A DNA stretch of 42,674 nt from Desulfobacteraceae bacterium (GCA_003354055.1 PIVQ01000009.1:1-42674), one strand, 5' to 3'. Counted from the stretch's first letter, positions 1-6,540 are shown. Numbers and translations are program-made. The notes: generated by a model from the sequence alone, not told the origin.

Positions 1-177
1 GTGGAGGGGCGTCTTACAGCAGAGGGCCATTGCATCCGGCCGGGGAAAACAATTTCCTATGCTGAGGCAAGGGTATTGGATGAGGCCGGTAATCTCATTG
101 CCCACGGCACTTCCTCTCTCATGACACTGCCGGGCAAGGGGATGGAAATGGAGTTGCCCAAATTTTTGGATGATTAA
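1..177 (+). CDS. PaaI-type hotdog thioesterase, C-terminal end
   Basis: The reading frame is open from the first base and stops at TAA 175-177, so only the last 58 residues are present and the start lies outside the window. The segment runs G-H-C-I-R-P-G-K, then an alternating strand with EARVLDEAGNLIAHGTSS, which is typical of the last strands of a PaaI/4-hydroxybenzoyl-CoA-type hotdog thioesterase (hydrolysis of acyl-CoA thioesters in the cytoplasm). It lies outside the left prophage end and is a chromosomal gene. The family call rests on the fold-like pattern only; the substrate cannot be told. Confidence 0.6.
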   Translation: MEGRLTAEGHCIRPGKTISYAEARVLDEAGNLIAHGTSSLMTLPGKGMEMELPKFLDD

Positions 178-178
178 A

Positions 179-246
179 AGCAGCGAGAGAAGTGAGAAGA
201 GAAAAAAGCGAGAGAAGCAAGAAAAGTTGGAAAAGCGAGAAAAGGG
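179..246. repeat. purine-rich imperfect direct repeats
   Basis: Directly after the thioesterase stop, the 11-mer AGCGAGAGAAG occurs at 182-192 and 207-217, with the variant AGCGAGAAAAG at 234-244. The whole stretch is almost pure A/G. It is low-complexity chromosomal sequence just before the prophage and I see no function in it. Confidence 0.5.
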
Positions 247-387
247 AATTCCTGTTGGAAATATTAAAATGTAAAAATCTGGATTCCCTCTGACAGATGT
301 TGTTGGAAATTCATAATGAAAAATTCTACAGCTGGATCTCATCAATGCTGCACGTATGTGTAACTCTCCAACGATCAACTTATCTGA

Positions 388-393
388 TGTATA
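388..393. repeat. left target-site duplication of the prophage
   Basis: TGTATA here is identical to TGTATA at 40640-40645. The two copies directly abut the proposed left TG (394) and right CA (40638-40639). Mu itself makes a 5-bp duplication, while the shared run here is 6 bases. No 5-base reading fits, because the bases adjoining each end then differ, so I take it as a 6-bp duplication. Confidence 0.75.
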
Positions 394-433
394 TGTACAG
401 GGGGGTGATAAGTTAGAAGGAAAACATGTTATA
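394..433 (+). repeat. left terminal inverted repeat
   Basis: Compared with the reverse complement of 40600-40639, 30 of 40 positions match. Both start TGTA, share a GGG-T core, and both carry GAAAACATGTTATA at exactly positions 27-40 from the tip. This register is what identifies the end. The shared 14-mer is the likely outermost transposase-binding site (L1/R1 equivalent). Confidence 0.78.
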
Positions 434-489
434 TCTCTGTGTCGAGTTGGATGACCTGGTGGGTGGGTGACTTCGTTTCTATGCCAATT

Positions 490-506
490 TCAAAACTGTT
501 TTGACG
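490..506 (+). promoter_or_regulatory. candidate internal transposase-binding site near the left end
   Basis: TCAAAACTGTTTTGACG here matches TCAAAACATTTTTGACG at 40557-40573 near the right end, differing in two bases. Mu ends carry several transposase sites each, and these two lie 96 and about 66 bases in from the two tips. The role is inferred from position and similarity. Confidence 0.5.
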
Positions 507-620
507 TCCGTACTTTATACGAACTTTTGGGCTCCTTTATACCGACCAGGTTGATACCTCATTGTTAAGAGACTAATTCTTGATGCCGCTCAAGACCCTT
601 TAGCAGGATAATCAAAATAA

Positions 621-679
621 TATAATAAGTGTAGTGTTGCAATTCTGGACAGGTATGGATATTCTCCTAATCAGTTGAC
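621..679 (+). repeat. dispersed intergenic element, forward copy A
   Basis: TATAAT 621-626, then 9 bases, GTTGCA 636-641, then 18 bases and TATTCT 660-665, ending near GTTGAC. It shares this layout with copies at 2195, 40642 and 41986. It lies 71 bases upstream of the gene at 750 and in the same orientation. The TATAAT box looks like a -10 element, so it could be a promoter with a conserved start region. It could equally be a recombination boundary. Confidence 0.6.
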
Positions 680-749
680 GGTAAGAATCAATTTGTACGG
701 AAAATAAAAACGATATCAGATCTATTACTCACAATACTATACGTATCAA

Positions 750-1184
750 ATGAACCCAAAAGATCAAAAAATACTCTCTCTTATCAAAGAATTGGATAAG
801 GAAGTTCCAACTGAAGGGGCTGTCGTTAAATTTGAACAGTACGGGGGAGGTCCAGACGAAAGCCAAATCATAGCAAACAAAAAAGGTTATTTGCGCCTTG
901 GTATCAAATTTCTTAAAGCAGCTTTTGCAGACCCAATAATCCTTGATAAAGAGACTAAAAATGGCGAGGTTGAAGATATTGAAATTGAACTCAATGATTT
1001 GGTTCTCAGTGAATCAGATATAAATTTTGATTGGTTTCAACGAACAGAGAACATTGAATTAAAGGTTTATGAACCCTCTTTTTTTTCAGATAAGGTTCTT
1101 CCATTCATAGTTGTAGCATTTATCATTTTATTATTCTTTTTCGCTATAAAGGGGTGCTTCTCTTTTGTATCGGATCTTATGTAG
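750..1184 (+). CDS. small protein with C-terminal membrane anchor, unknown function
   Basis: The product is 144 residues. The N-terminal 110 residues are soluble and acidic, and include a VEDIEIELNDL-type stretch. They are followed by one strong hydrophobic segment (about residues 116-136, FIVVAFIILLFFFAI) and a short tail, so the protein is probably C-terminally anchored in the inner membrane. I do not recognise a family. The gene is AT-rich, unlike the phage core, and is bracketed by element A (forward, upstream) and element B (inverted, downstream). No clear Shine-Dalgarno sequence precedes the ATG. It belongs to the left-end cargo of the prophage. Confidence 0.6.
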   Translation: MNPKDQKILSLIKELDKEVPTEGAVVKFEQYGGGPDESQIIANKKGYLRLGIKFLKAAFADPIILDKETKNGEVEDIEIELNDLVLSESDINFDWFQRTENIELKVYEPSFFSDKVLPFIVVAFIILLFFFAIKGCFSFVSDLM

Positions 1185-1243
1185 ATAAAACATAACAACG
1201 CTTTTTCATAAAGACCACGTTATAATCATCCCAATTGGGAACT

Positions 1244-1292
1244 CTGCTAAGGTAAACTTATTAGAATATACTCTGGATTTATGACCTGCAAC
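1244..1292 (-). repeat. dispersed intergenic element, inverted copy B
   Basis: AAGGTAAACTTATTAGAATAT (1249-1269) is shared almost exactly with copy E at 4462-4482. Read on the minus strand it gives GTTGCA, 18 bases, TATTCT, then AATAAGTTTACC, the same layout as forward copy A (GTTGCA, 18 bases, TATTCT). Copies A and B therefore form inverted borders around the gene at 750. Confidence 0.55.
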
Positions 1293-1304
1293 AAAATGTG
1301 ATAG

Positions 1305-1353
1305 TCTCCAGGGGAATCGCCTTGGGGAGATCCACCGGGCCGGATAAATCCGG
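1305..1353 (+). other. structured leader upstream of the PIN gene
   Basis: There are two predicted hairpins in an otherwise AT-rich gap. The first has TCTCC (1305-1309) pairing with GGAGA (1326-1330) plus inner GG/CC pairs. The second is the perfect CCGGAT-AA-ATCCGG at 1340-1353. The block ends about 36 bases before the PIN start codon and is clearly more GC-rich than its surroundings. It could be a leader structure, an RNA regulator or a remnant of something else. Confidence 0.4.
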
Positions 1354-1389
1354 GCAATCGGCAAGGCAAATCAATAAAAGGGACAAACT

Positions 1390-1875
1390 ATGGCAGCAAT
1401 AAGAACACATTACTTGGATGCTTCTGCAATCGTTAAGCTTTTTGTGAATGAACAAGGAAGCGACATTTTGCAGCAATATCACAAAGCACATTCAACGTTT
1501 TACACAACATCCCTGTGCTTCTCTGAAGCTATCGGAGTTTTGAAAGTTAAGTGGCTCTATCGCAAAGAAATAACGCAAGAGCAATACCTGTCAGCCATGA
1601 ATGATCTCATGGCAAGTTTTGCATACGAGTCGATAGGGATAGATGATACAGAGATAAAAGAAAGGGCCGTTTTTAGGGAAGTAGAAATACTGGCTGAACG
1701 TTACTCACTGGATATCGCAGATGCATTCCAAATTTATACTTTAAAAACGGGATTCTTTTCTGTTTTAGCAGGTGATTCTAAGCCCATTTTGATTACAGCC
1801 GATTCTAAGCTTGCGGAGGCAACTCGAAAAGAAGGGTTGCGCGTTTGGGATTGTATGGCAGAACCAGCACCATAG
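1390..1875 (+). CDS. PIN-domain ribonuclease (VapC-like), no partner antitoxin seen
   Basis: A 161-residue PIN domain with the expected acidic residues: D10 in LDASAIVKLF, E46 in SEAIG, D111 in SLDIADAF and D138 in ITADSKLA. PIN proteins of this type are Mg-dependent RNases, usually the toxin half of vapBC modules. The start is supported by AAAAGGGA at 1376-1383 before the ATG. No antitoxin-sized open frame precedes or follows it: the 1185-1389 gap holds only element B and two hairpins. Either the toxin is orphaned, or it is controlled in another way, or it serves as a defence or other nuclease. It is prophage cargo between the left end and the repressor. Confidence 0.8.
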   Translation: MAAIRTHYLDASAIVKLFVNEQGSDILQQYHKAHSTFYTTSLCFSEAIGVLKVKWLYRKEITQEQYLSAMNDLMASFAYESIGIDDTEIKERAVFREVEILAERYSLDIADAFQIYTLKTGFFSVLAGDSKPILITADSKLAEATRKEGLRVWDCMAEPAP

Positions 1876-1990
1876 TTGAGTGTATTGAAAAAAATGCATA
1901 TCAAGTCAATTCAGGCGACGGGAAAGGGCGCGGCAAGTCTTTATGCCTGTGCCTGATTTCTATCGTTCTCATCCCAGTTCGGAAATTCAC

Positions 1991-2012
1991 CTGACTCAAC
2001 TTAATAGAATAT
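1991..2012 (-). repeat. dispersed intergenic element, partial inverted copy C
   Basis: CTGACTCAACTTAATAGAATAT on the plus strand reads on the minus strand as ATATTCTATTAAGTTGAGTC, matching the GATATTGTCCAATTAAGTTGAT end of the forward copy at 40642. The RTTGCA part is not conserved at the expected distance, so this is a partial copy. It lies behind the PIN gene. The rest of 1876-2160 holds no gene that I can support. Confidence 0.4.
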
Positions 2013-2160
2013 AAACATCTATTTTGGAATTCTGGCTGGCTCAACTTTTTAATATATAATCATGCTTTTCAGCAGAAAGAGACAACCACAAGATATGGGG
2101 TTTGAGCTGTGATTGAAAATCCCCTAACTGCGCACCTAAACCGAATTATGATTAATGCAA

Positions 2161-2253
2161 GTTATGCTTGACTCTTGAACCATAAACTAAAATGTATAAT
2201 TTTTACTATTGCATTTTTGGGCAAGGTAAGGATATTCTCCAGATTATGTTGAC
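2161..2253 (+). repeat. dispersed intergenic element, forward copy D (long form)
   Basis: TATAAT 2195-2200, 7 bases, ATTGCA 2208-2213, 19 bases, TATTCT, ending at GTTGAC 2248-2253. Upstream similarity to the chromosomal site (host bases 348-393 joined to 40646-40699) reaches back to about 2153, through ACTCT, AAC and ATGTATAAT blocks, so the full unit is about 100 bp. It precedes the ATPase gene at 2505 in the same orientation, with about 250 bases between. Confidence 0.6.
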
Positions 2254-2345
2254 ATTCATGCCTGTCGATAAAAAAAATCATGGGCACTGTATATTGTGTA
2301 TGGACCTTTTTCTTACTCAGTTTAGCTGAATCTGAATTGTAAATT

Positions 2346-2468
2346 ATGACAGACAATTCAAGAATTGAATCTGTTAAGTCCTATGCAAAAATAGAAATCA
2401 ATCGTAATAAAAAATTGATGATGAAGAAAACTTATGAATTCAAAACAAATGCGCCCAACTTTCAATAG
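2346..2468 (+). CDS. possible 40-residue peptide before the ATPase gene
   Basis: The open frame starts ATG and ends TAG, with the sequence beginning MTDNSRIESVKSYAKIEI and rich in lysine. It fills part of the gap between element D and the ATPase gene. There is no visible ribosome binding site and no recognisable family. It is listed only because it is the sole candidate in this 250-base gap and could be a chance frame. Confidence 0.15.
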   Translation: MTDNSRIESVKSYAKIEINRNKKLMMKKTYEFKTNAPNFQ

Positions 2469-2504
2469 TTCTATAACACTCGTAGGCTAATTAAAGGCAA
2501 GCAT

Positions 2505-3875
2505 ATGATTACAGCAATCGAAGTTGACGGTTTCAAATCCTTATCAAATTTTGAGTTATCCATAAAACCAGGACTTAATGTCCTTGTAGGGCCAAATGGT
2601 TCTGGCAAAACAAATATTATTTCTTTTTTTGAGTTTTTAGGTGACCTTCAAAATATGGACATTTCAAACGCTATATGCAACTCTGGTGGCGCTGGTTCTG
2701 TATTTACTAAAGTTGGGAGGAATTCATATAAAGGCGAAATTACGGCGGTCATAGAAGGAAAGATCCAAATAGACAAAAAGCGTTACCTACACTATATTTA
2801 TTCTTTCCAAATTTGGATGACAAAGTCGGCTGATGATATTGTCTACAATTTTCAAAGAGTGCAAATAAAATTTAGCGACAAATCTGAAATCATTGAAGAT
2901 GATTATTGGGATTTTGACATTGAAACAATTCAGCGTCCTCCTAAAACTGATGAGGAAATAGAATCTGAAATCACACCTAAAATCGAAGCCCAAATAAACG
3001 TATTAGATTTAAGAAAACTCAAATTACGAGCTCCATTTTGGAGTTATAAAGGCAAAAATTTATCTAAGACAGACAAAATAGATCAAATAAAATCGTATTT
3101 AAATAGGCCTCTAAGGAGTGAGAGTAGTCTATCATCGCAGCTTCAATACTTATTTTTTGATTTAAGAAGGCTAAATGAAGATTTAAGAGGTGGTCAGATT
3201 TTTAATGTCGTACCATCGGAAGCAAGAATACCAGAGGACAGTGCTAAGCCACCAGGAATTAATAAGAATGGATCTGGTTTATATGCAACACTATATGCAA
3301 TGAAAAAAAGAGAAAAACGGGTTGGCCATAGCCCTATGCAGCGATATAAAATACCTGGAGTTCCAGTTAAATTAGTTAAAATTGATCACCTTCTGACATA
3401 TCTACAACTGGCAAATGAGGCCATAAAAAGAATTCTTGTTTTTAATGATCAATTTGATAATCAGATTAAAGTTCGTGTTGAAATAAAATCTAATGGAGAA
3501 AATAGCACGGTATTACCTCTATCTTCAATGTCTGATGGAACAATTAAATGGATGTCATTAATAACTATTTTATTATCATCAAAAACAACTTTTTCAATAG
3601 AAGAGCCTGAAAACTATTTACACCCTTTAATGCAAGCCGAAATAGTTTCTGTAATGAGAGAGAAAACCATAAATGATAGGTTTATTTTATTAACAACACA
3701 TAGTGAAACCATTTTAAATAATGCTACTCCAGAGGAAATTATTGTCATTTCATTTCGTGACGGCAAAACCACTGCGAATCGACCATCGAATGCTGCTGAA
3801 TTACGGGAAGAGATTCAAAAAACTGGTTTTGGACTTGGATACTATTATTTATCTGGGAGTATAGACAATGAATAA
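2505..3875 (+). CDS. AAA ATPase (AAA_21/OLD-like), putative defence ATPase
   Basis: A 456-residue ABC/SMC-like ATPase of the single-polypeptide kind. The Walker A motif GPNGSGKT is at residues 29-36, a signature-like SSMSDGT lies before the second half, Walker B SIEEPENYLHP has its glutamates at 366-367, and the switch histidine is in LLTTHSE near residue 395. The charged middle (about 120-230) is the insertion typical of RecF/OLD-like ATPases. The stop overlaps the next start by 8 bases, so the two genes are translationally coupled. ATPases of this family paired with a small TOPRIM or nuclease protein act as phage sensors (for example PARIS AriA, RloA). The role here is inferred from that. 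It is AT-rich and part of the prophage left-end cargo. Confidence 0.75.
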   Translation: MITAIEVDGFKSLSNFELSIKPGLNVLVGPNGSGKTNIISFFEFLGDLQNMDISNAICNSGGAGSVFTKVGRNSYKGEITAVIEGKIQIDKKRYLHYIYSFQIWMTKSADDIVYNFQRVQIKFSDKSEIIEDDYWDFDIETIQRPPKTDEEIESEITPKIEAQINVLDLRKLKLRAPFWSYKGKNLSKTDKIDQIKSYLNRPLRSESSLSSQLQYLFFDLRRLNEDLRGGQIFNVVPSEARIPEDSAKPPGINKNGSGLYATLYAMKKREKRVGHSPMQRYKIPGVPVKLVKIDHLLTYLQLANEAIKRILVFNDQFDNQIKVRVEIKSNGENSTVLPLSSMSDGTIKWMSLITILLSSKTTFSIEEPENYLHPLMQAEIVSVMREKTINDRFILLTTHSETILNNATPEEIIVISFRDGKTTANRPSNAAELREEIQKTGFGLGYYYLSGSIDNE

Positions 3876-4425
3876 TGCAGCGTTTTTGGTTGATGGGCAT
3901 TTAGAAAAAAAATTTGTTCAAAATATTTGTCCGAATAAGCCAGTCCGAATTTTAAATTGTAACGGGAATGCAGTTTCAACTAAAGCTATAGCTAAAAGAG
4001 TTGCGACTCAATGTCGTCTATTAAGAGGAAAACGGTATCCCATTGTCATAATTACCGATTTAGAAGATCGTAATATGACACCCCAACAATTTCACGATAG
4101 TCTTTTGACCGAAATTGAAAACGAAGGGGTTAACGATCAGATAATTATTGGGATCCCGAATCAAATGATTGAAAATTGGATAATTGCTGATAAAAAAATA
4201 TTAATTCAACATACAAGTAAAAAGCCCTTATGGTACAAAACAAAATCACCCGATGGTTATAATGGAAAAAACCATTTAAAATTTTTATTGGGTAGCTATC
4301 ATGAAACAACCACAGGTGTCGAATTATTAAAAAGTTGCTCTCCCGTGGAAATGTGCAAAAGTCCTTCATTTAAAAGTTTTTTCAATAAAATTAGAAAGAA
4401 AAAGTGCTGGTGGCTGCAACAATAG
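3868..4425 (+). CDS. TOPRIM/DUF4276-like partner protein
   Basis: A 185-residue protein with an N-terminal AAFLVDGHLEKKF (acidic residue and glutamate, like the VEGxxE of TOPRIM/DUF4276 proteins), then IVIITDLEDRN around residue 56 (a DxxD-type metal-binding strand end), and a C-terminal CKSPSFKSFF block seen in DUF4276-like partners. It is expected to be the nuclease or effector half of the ATPase pair upstream, from which it is translated by overlap. The family assignment is by pattern: TOPRIM-like acidic motifs are present but somewhat degenerate. Element E follows at once, so the pair forms one bordered module with element D. Confidence 0.6.
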   Translation: MNNAAFLVDGHLEKKFVQNICPNKPVRILNCNGNAVSTKAIAKRVATQCRLLRGKRYPIVIITDLEDRNMTPQQFHDSLLTEIENEGVNDQIIIGIPNQMIENWIIADKKILIQHTSKKPLWYKTKSPDGYNGKNHLKFLLGSYHETTTGVELLKSCSPVEMCKSPSFKSFFNKIRKKKCWWLQQ

Positions 4426-4455
4426 CCTTTCTTAATAGTGGCTTCGTGTTAAACG

Positions 4456-4490
4456 ACTCGCCAAGGTAAACTTATTAGAATATGTTGATT
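4456..4490 (-). repeat. dispersed intergenic element, inverted copy E
   Basis: CTCGCCAAGGTAAACTTATTAGAATATG nearly repeats copy B (CTCTGCTAAGGTAAACTTATTAGAATATA), with over 20 identical bases in a row apart from one change near the start. It closes the ATPase/TOPRIM module, which element D opens. The remaining 4491-4657 is AT-rich and holds no gene. Confidence 0.55.
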
Positions 4491-4598
4491 CGATGACTCA
4501 AGTATCATTATCCTAATCAAAACCCACAATATGTCTATCATTGAAGGTCTTATCTAAAATAGTCCAACTACCATATATTGTGCCTGGCTTGAAAAACT

Positions 4599-4633
4599 AA
4601 AAATCAACTTTATAGAATAAAATCTTGATTTTT
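4599..4633. terminator. AT-rich dyad between convergent genes
   Basis: AAAAATCAA (4599-4607) and TTGATTTTT (4625-4633) are perfect 9-base inverted arms around a 17-base spacer. They lie between the rightward TOPRIM gene and the leftward repressor operon. The long loop and lack of GC make it a weak terminator at best. Confidence 0.25.
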
Positions 4634-4657
4634 AATTTTCTGAAATTCCGTGCCGCG

Positions 4658-4942
4658 TTATAGGTCGACGCACCTTGAAGCCCTTCTCTTTTTGTATCTG
4701 AATAGATCAACGAGGTTGTCTTCACGTCTCCAGCCACCAATAAAATAGCCTTGTCGCATTCGATAGATGTGGCAAAGGTGCTCGATTTTGTTATCAAAGT
4801 AATGGAACGAAAGATTTACCACCCGGGGAATGGCCATGACTGCTTTTTTCATTGCATCAAGCATCAAATCCCGGTCATAATCAGACGCTATATAGTTGAG
4901 GATATTAGGATGCTCAGTTGTGTACCCGTCTCTATCAGCCAT
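4658..4942 (-). CDS. small protein downstream of the repressor, unknown function
   Basis: A 94-residue soluble protein, second gene of the leftward repressor operon. The ATG at 4942 is preceded by AAGGTG at a good distance, which supports this start. It has an aromatic, charged middle (LSFHYFDNKIEHL, GGWRREDNLVDLF) and I recognise no family. The same frame stays open upstream into the repressor gene but has no start codon there. That upstream stretch could only be translated by a -1 slip on the run of seven A bases within the repressor gene (minus strand of 5032-5038). An accessory regulator of lysogeny is possible from position alone. Confidence 0.6.
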   Translation of the reverse strand: MADRDGYTTEHPNILNYIASDYDRDLMLDAMKKAVMAIPRVVNLSFHYFDNKIEHLCHIYRMRQGYFIGGWRREDNLVDLFRYKKRRASRCVDL

Positions 4943-4989
4943 GATAACACCTTCGGTGTCAGTAAGGAGATAGTCGTCCGGCCACTCAC

Positions 4990-5460
4990 CTATTTGCCGT
5001 TGGCTCTCTTTTGTGCTGGCGTCTTCAGCTCTTTTTTTGGGACTTTGCCTTTTCTCTCTATTTTTCTTTTTACAATTTCATGGACCTCATCAAAGCCATC
5101 CTGATCTACCTCCTCAAGAATTAGCAAATCTTCATTAAACTCTTTTGCTTTTTCAGGATTTTTGAATCGTTTTACCAAGTCTTGGTGCTCCGTCACTACT
5201 TTAATGACATTGTTGGGGGCAATATTCTTTTGTCCCTCTTCAGAATCATCACCCCACAAATAATAATCAACCGATTTCCCAGTAGCTCTGGCTACAGAAA
5301 TTATGTAAGGAAACGAAGGTTTTTGCTGAACTTTTCCATGAATATTTGAGACAATATTCGAGGGAACTCCAACGAATTTTGCCCATGAGCCATGTTTATA
5401 GGCATTTCTCTCAGTTTCAATCCGTCTCCGGATATCTTCAAAATTTAATTGCAAATCCAT
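4990..5460 (-). CDS. phage repressor with N-terminal HTH
   Basis: A 156-residue leftward gene at the border of the divergent early operon, the position of the Mu c repressor. Residues about 20-60 form a helix-turn-helix of the lambda-repressor/XRE kind (WAKFVGVPSNIVSNIHGKV, then a second helical pair), and the C-terminal part is highly charged and helical. A TTG at 5469 would add three residues; I prefer the ATG at 5460. It should bind the TGTAA dyads between 5474 and 5511, silencing the early operon and probably itself. The C-terminus contains a run of seven A bases in the coding strand. Confidence 0.75.
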   Translation of the reverse strand: MDLQLNFEDIRRRIETERNAYKHGSWAKFVGVPSNIVSNIHGKVQQKPSFPYIISVARATGKSVDYYLWGDDSEEGQKNIAPNNVIKVVTEHQDLVKRFKNPEKAKEFNEDLLILEEVDQDGFDEVHEIVKRKIERKGKVPKKELKTPAQKRANGK

Positions 5461-5473
5461 GCTACACAAAATA

Positions 5474-5537
5474 TGTAAATTGTCCTTGACTGCCTTACAT
5501 AAAATCTGTAAGTTGGTTTATAGCTTAATCATATAAC
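5474..5537. promoter_or_regulatory. operator/promoter region between repressor and Ner-like gene
   Basis: Three TGTAA boxes are visible: 5474-5478 (forward), 5495-5499 (as TTACA) and 5507-5511 (forward). The last two form a perfect dyad TTACA-7-TGTAA. A TTGACT at 5486-5491 could be a -35 box and TATAAC at 5532-5537 a -10 box, but they do not pair at ideal spacing, so the exact promoter is not settled. The region divides the leftward lysogenic from the rightward early transcripts. Confidence 0.5.
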
Positions 5538-5570
5538 TTATTTTCAAACCCCTTAAAAAAGGAGTCACAA

Positions 5571-5831
5571 TTGAACCGCAAGATCATGACCCCGAGGGAA
5601 ATCAAACATGCCCTGGATGATGCCGGGTATACCCAGGTGATGGTTGCCGATGCCTGCAAGGTTTCCCAACCTTTTGTCAATCTGGTTATCCACAACAAAA
5701 GCACCAGTCACAACGTCCGCTGCTATATTGCTGGCAAGATCGGCCGGCCGGTGGAAGATATCTGGATGATCAGAGATAATCCAACTAAACCTGGCCGCCC
5801 TCTTACCCGGCTTCGCCATCAGGCTGCATAG
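5571..5831 (+). CDS. Ner-like early DNA-binding regulator
   Basis: An 86-residue protein with one helix-turn-helix (ALDDAGYTQVMVADACKVSQPFVNLVI) followed by GRPVEDIW, the layout of Mu/D108 Ner and Nlp/SfsB proteins. It begins with TTG; the choice is supported by AAAAAAGGAG six bases upstream, while the next ATG is internal with no ribosome site. As first gene of the rightward operon it is expected to turn down repressor and early transcription in the lytic phase. The basic C-terminus is usual for the family. Confidence 0.75.
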   Translation: MNRKIMTPREIKHALDDAGYTQVMVADACKVSQPFVNLVIHNKSTSHNVRCYIAGKIGRPVEDIWMIRDNPTKPGRPLTRLRHQAA

Positions 5832-5847
5832 CCTGGAACCTAAGCTT

Positions 5848-5877
5848 TGTGTGGAAAAGTATATAGTATACCACACA
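5848..5877. promoter_or_regulatory. dyad between the Ner-like and Bro-N genes
   Basis: TGTGTGG (5848-5854) and CCACACA (5871-5877) are perfect 7-base inverted arms around a spacer of A and TATATAGTATA, which looks like a -10 region. It may be an operator over an internal promoter for the downstream early genes, or an RNA hairpin at the gene junction. Confidence 0.35.
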
Positions 5878-5892
5878 GATAAGGATATCATT

Positions 5893-6330
5893 ATGTCAAA
5901 TCCTATCACTTTTCAAGCACCTTTTCGGTTTCATCGGTTTCAATACGGCCAGATTCAGCTTAAAGAGGCCACTCATATCAACGGCACCCCCTATTTTACT
6001 CGCCGCGCTATTGGTGAATGGTTGGGTTATAGCAATCCCCAAAAAGCCATTGATAACATCGTAAAGCGCAATCCTCATATTGATAATCCAGAGTGGGCAG
6101 TTCCCCTCAAACTGAGGGCTACTGACGGTAAAAATTACGGTATGACGATATACAGCCCAATAGGCCTCCAGCTCATAGTCTTCGAATCCCGCCAGCCCAA
6201 AGCAATTGAATACAAGGTGGCCGTGGCCAAGCTGATCCACGACATCATGACTCGAGAATACGACCGGCGGTTGGCCCGGGCCTTTCTGGCCTCTGCCGGA
6301 ACAAATATCAATCAACCCGCAATAGCATAG
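5893..6330 (+). CDS. Bro-N domain protein
   Basis: A 145-residue protein read from ATG 5893, which has AAGGAT seven bases upstream. An upstream GTG at 5851 lies within the dyad and is less likely. Residues about 35-60 (FTRRAIGEWLGYSNPQKAIDNIV) are the hallmark of the Bro-N/antirepressor DNA-binding domain, followed by its usual YSPIGLQLIVFESRQPKA segment. Such proteins are common in temperate phages as antirepressors or regulators. There is no C-terminal Ant/KilAC domain, so it is a stand-alone Bro-N. It lies in the early operon after the Ner-like gene. Confidence 0.75.
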   Translation: MSNPITFQAPFRFHRFQYGQIQLKEATHINGTPYFTRRAIGEWLGYSNPQKAIDNIVKRNPHIDNPEWAVPLKLRATDGKNYGMTIYSPIGLQLIVFESRQPKAIEYKVAVAKLIHDIMTREYDRRLARAFLASAGTNINQPAIA

Positions 6331-6339
6331 GAGAAGATC

Positions 6340-6531
6340 ATGGCACCTATGAAGCGATGCAAGGTTTTTCCGGGATACACCAATTTTTATACCTACCGCA
6401 ATGGAGATAAGACCATTCTCTTGAAGAGAACCAGGCACGCCCAGGGCAGTAAGGTGATCCACCGGCAGGATATTGAATTTGGCAGCCCGGTTAAGGCCAG
6501 GCGTTATTTTGACACTGAATGCGGGGCTTAG
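6340..6531 (+). CDS. small basic early protein, unknown function
   Basis: A 63-residue basic protein with AGGAGAAG just before the ATG and packed nine bases after the Bro-N gene. It is rich in Arg, Lys and Tyr (CKVFPGYTNFYTYRNGDKT). I recognise no family. Spacing shows that it is part of the early operon. Confidence 0.6.
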   Translation: MAPMKRCKVFPGYTNFYTYRNGDKTILLKRTRHAQGSKVIHRQDIEFGSPVKARRYFDTECGA

Positions 6532-6540
6532 GAGGCTGTT

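Noticed and set aside
609..624. 16-base identity TAATCAAAATAATATA at 609-624 and 14727-14742
   Set aside because: Very AT-rich, no extended similarity on either side, and the second copy is just upstream of a ribosome site inside the middle operon. Likely chance.
1881..1890. TGTATTGA at 1881, identical to the first bases of Mu
   Set aside because: Only 8 bases; no inverted-repeat match with the right end follows, while 394 has an extended match.
2162..2356. Minus-strand 64-codon open frame
   Set aside because: It lies across element D and has no ribosome site or protein-like composition.
4440..4460. Integron attC-like GTTAAAC core after the TOPRIM gene
   Set aside because: The matching RYYYAAC partner and foldable arms are not found, the other element copies lack the GTTRRRY core, and no integron integrase is in the window.
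4441..4660. Left prophage end close to the repressor, as in Mu
   Set aside because: No TG in this stretch is preceded by a base run matching the right flank, and no copy of the right-end 14-mer is found here. The end at 394 fits tip, register, internal site and duplication at once.
4751..5104. Plus-strand 117-codon open frame over the repressor operon
   Set aside because: It is the antisense shadow of the two leftward genes, which have better starts and an HTH domain.
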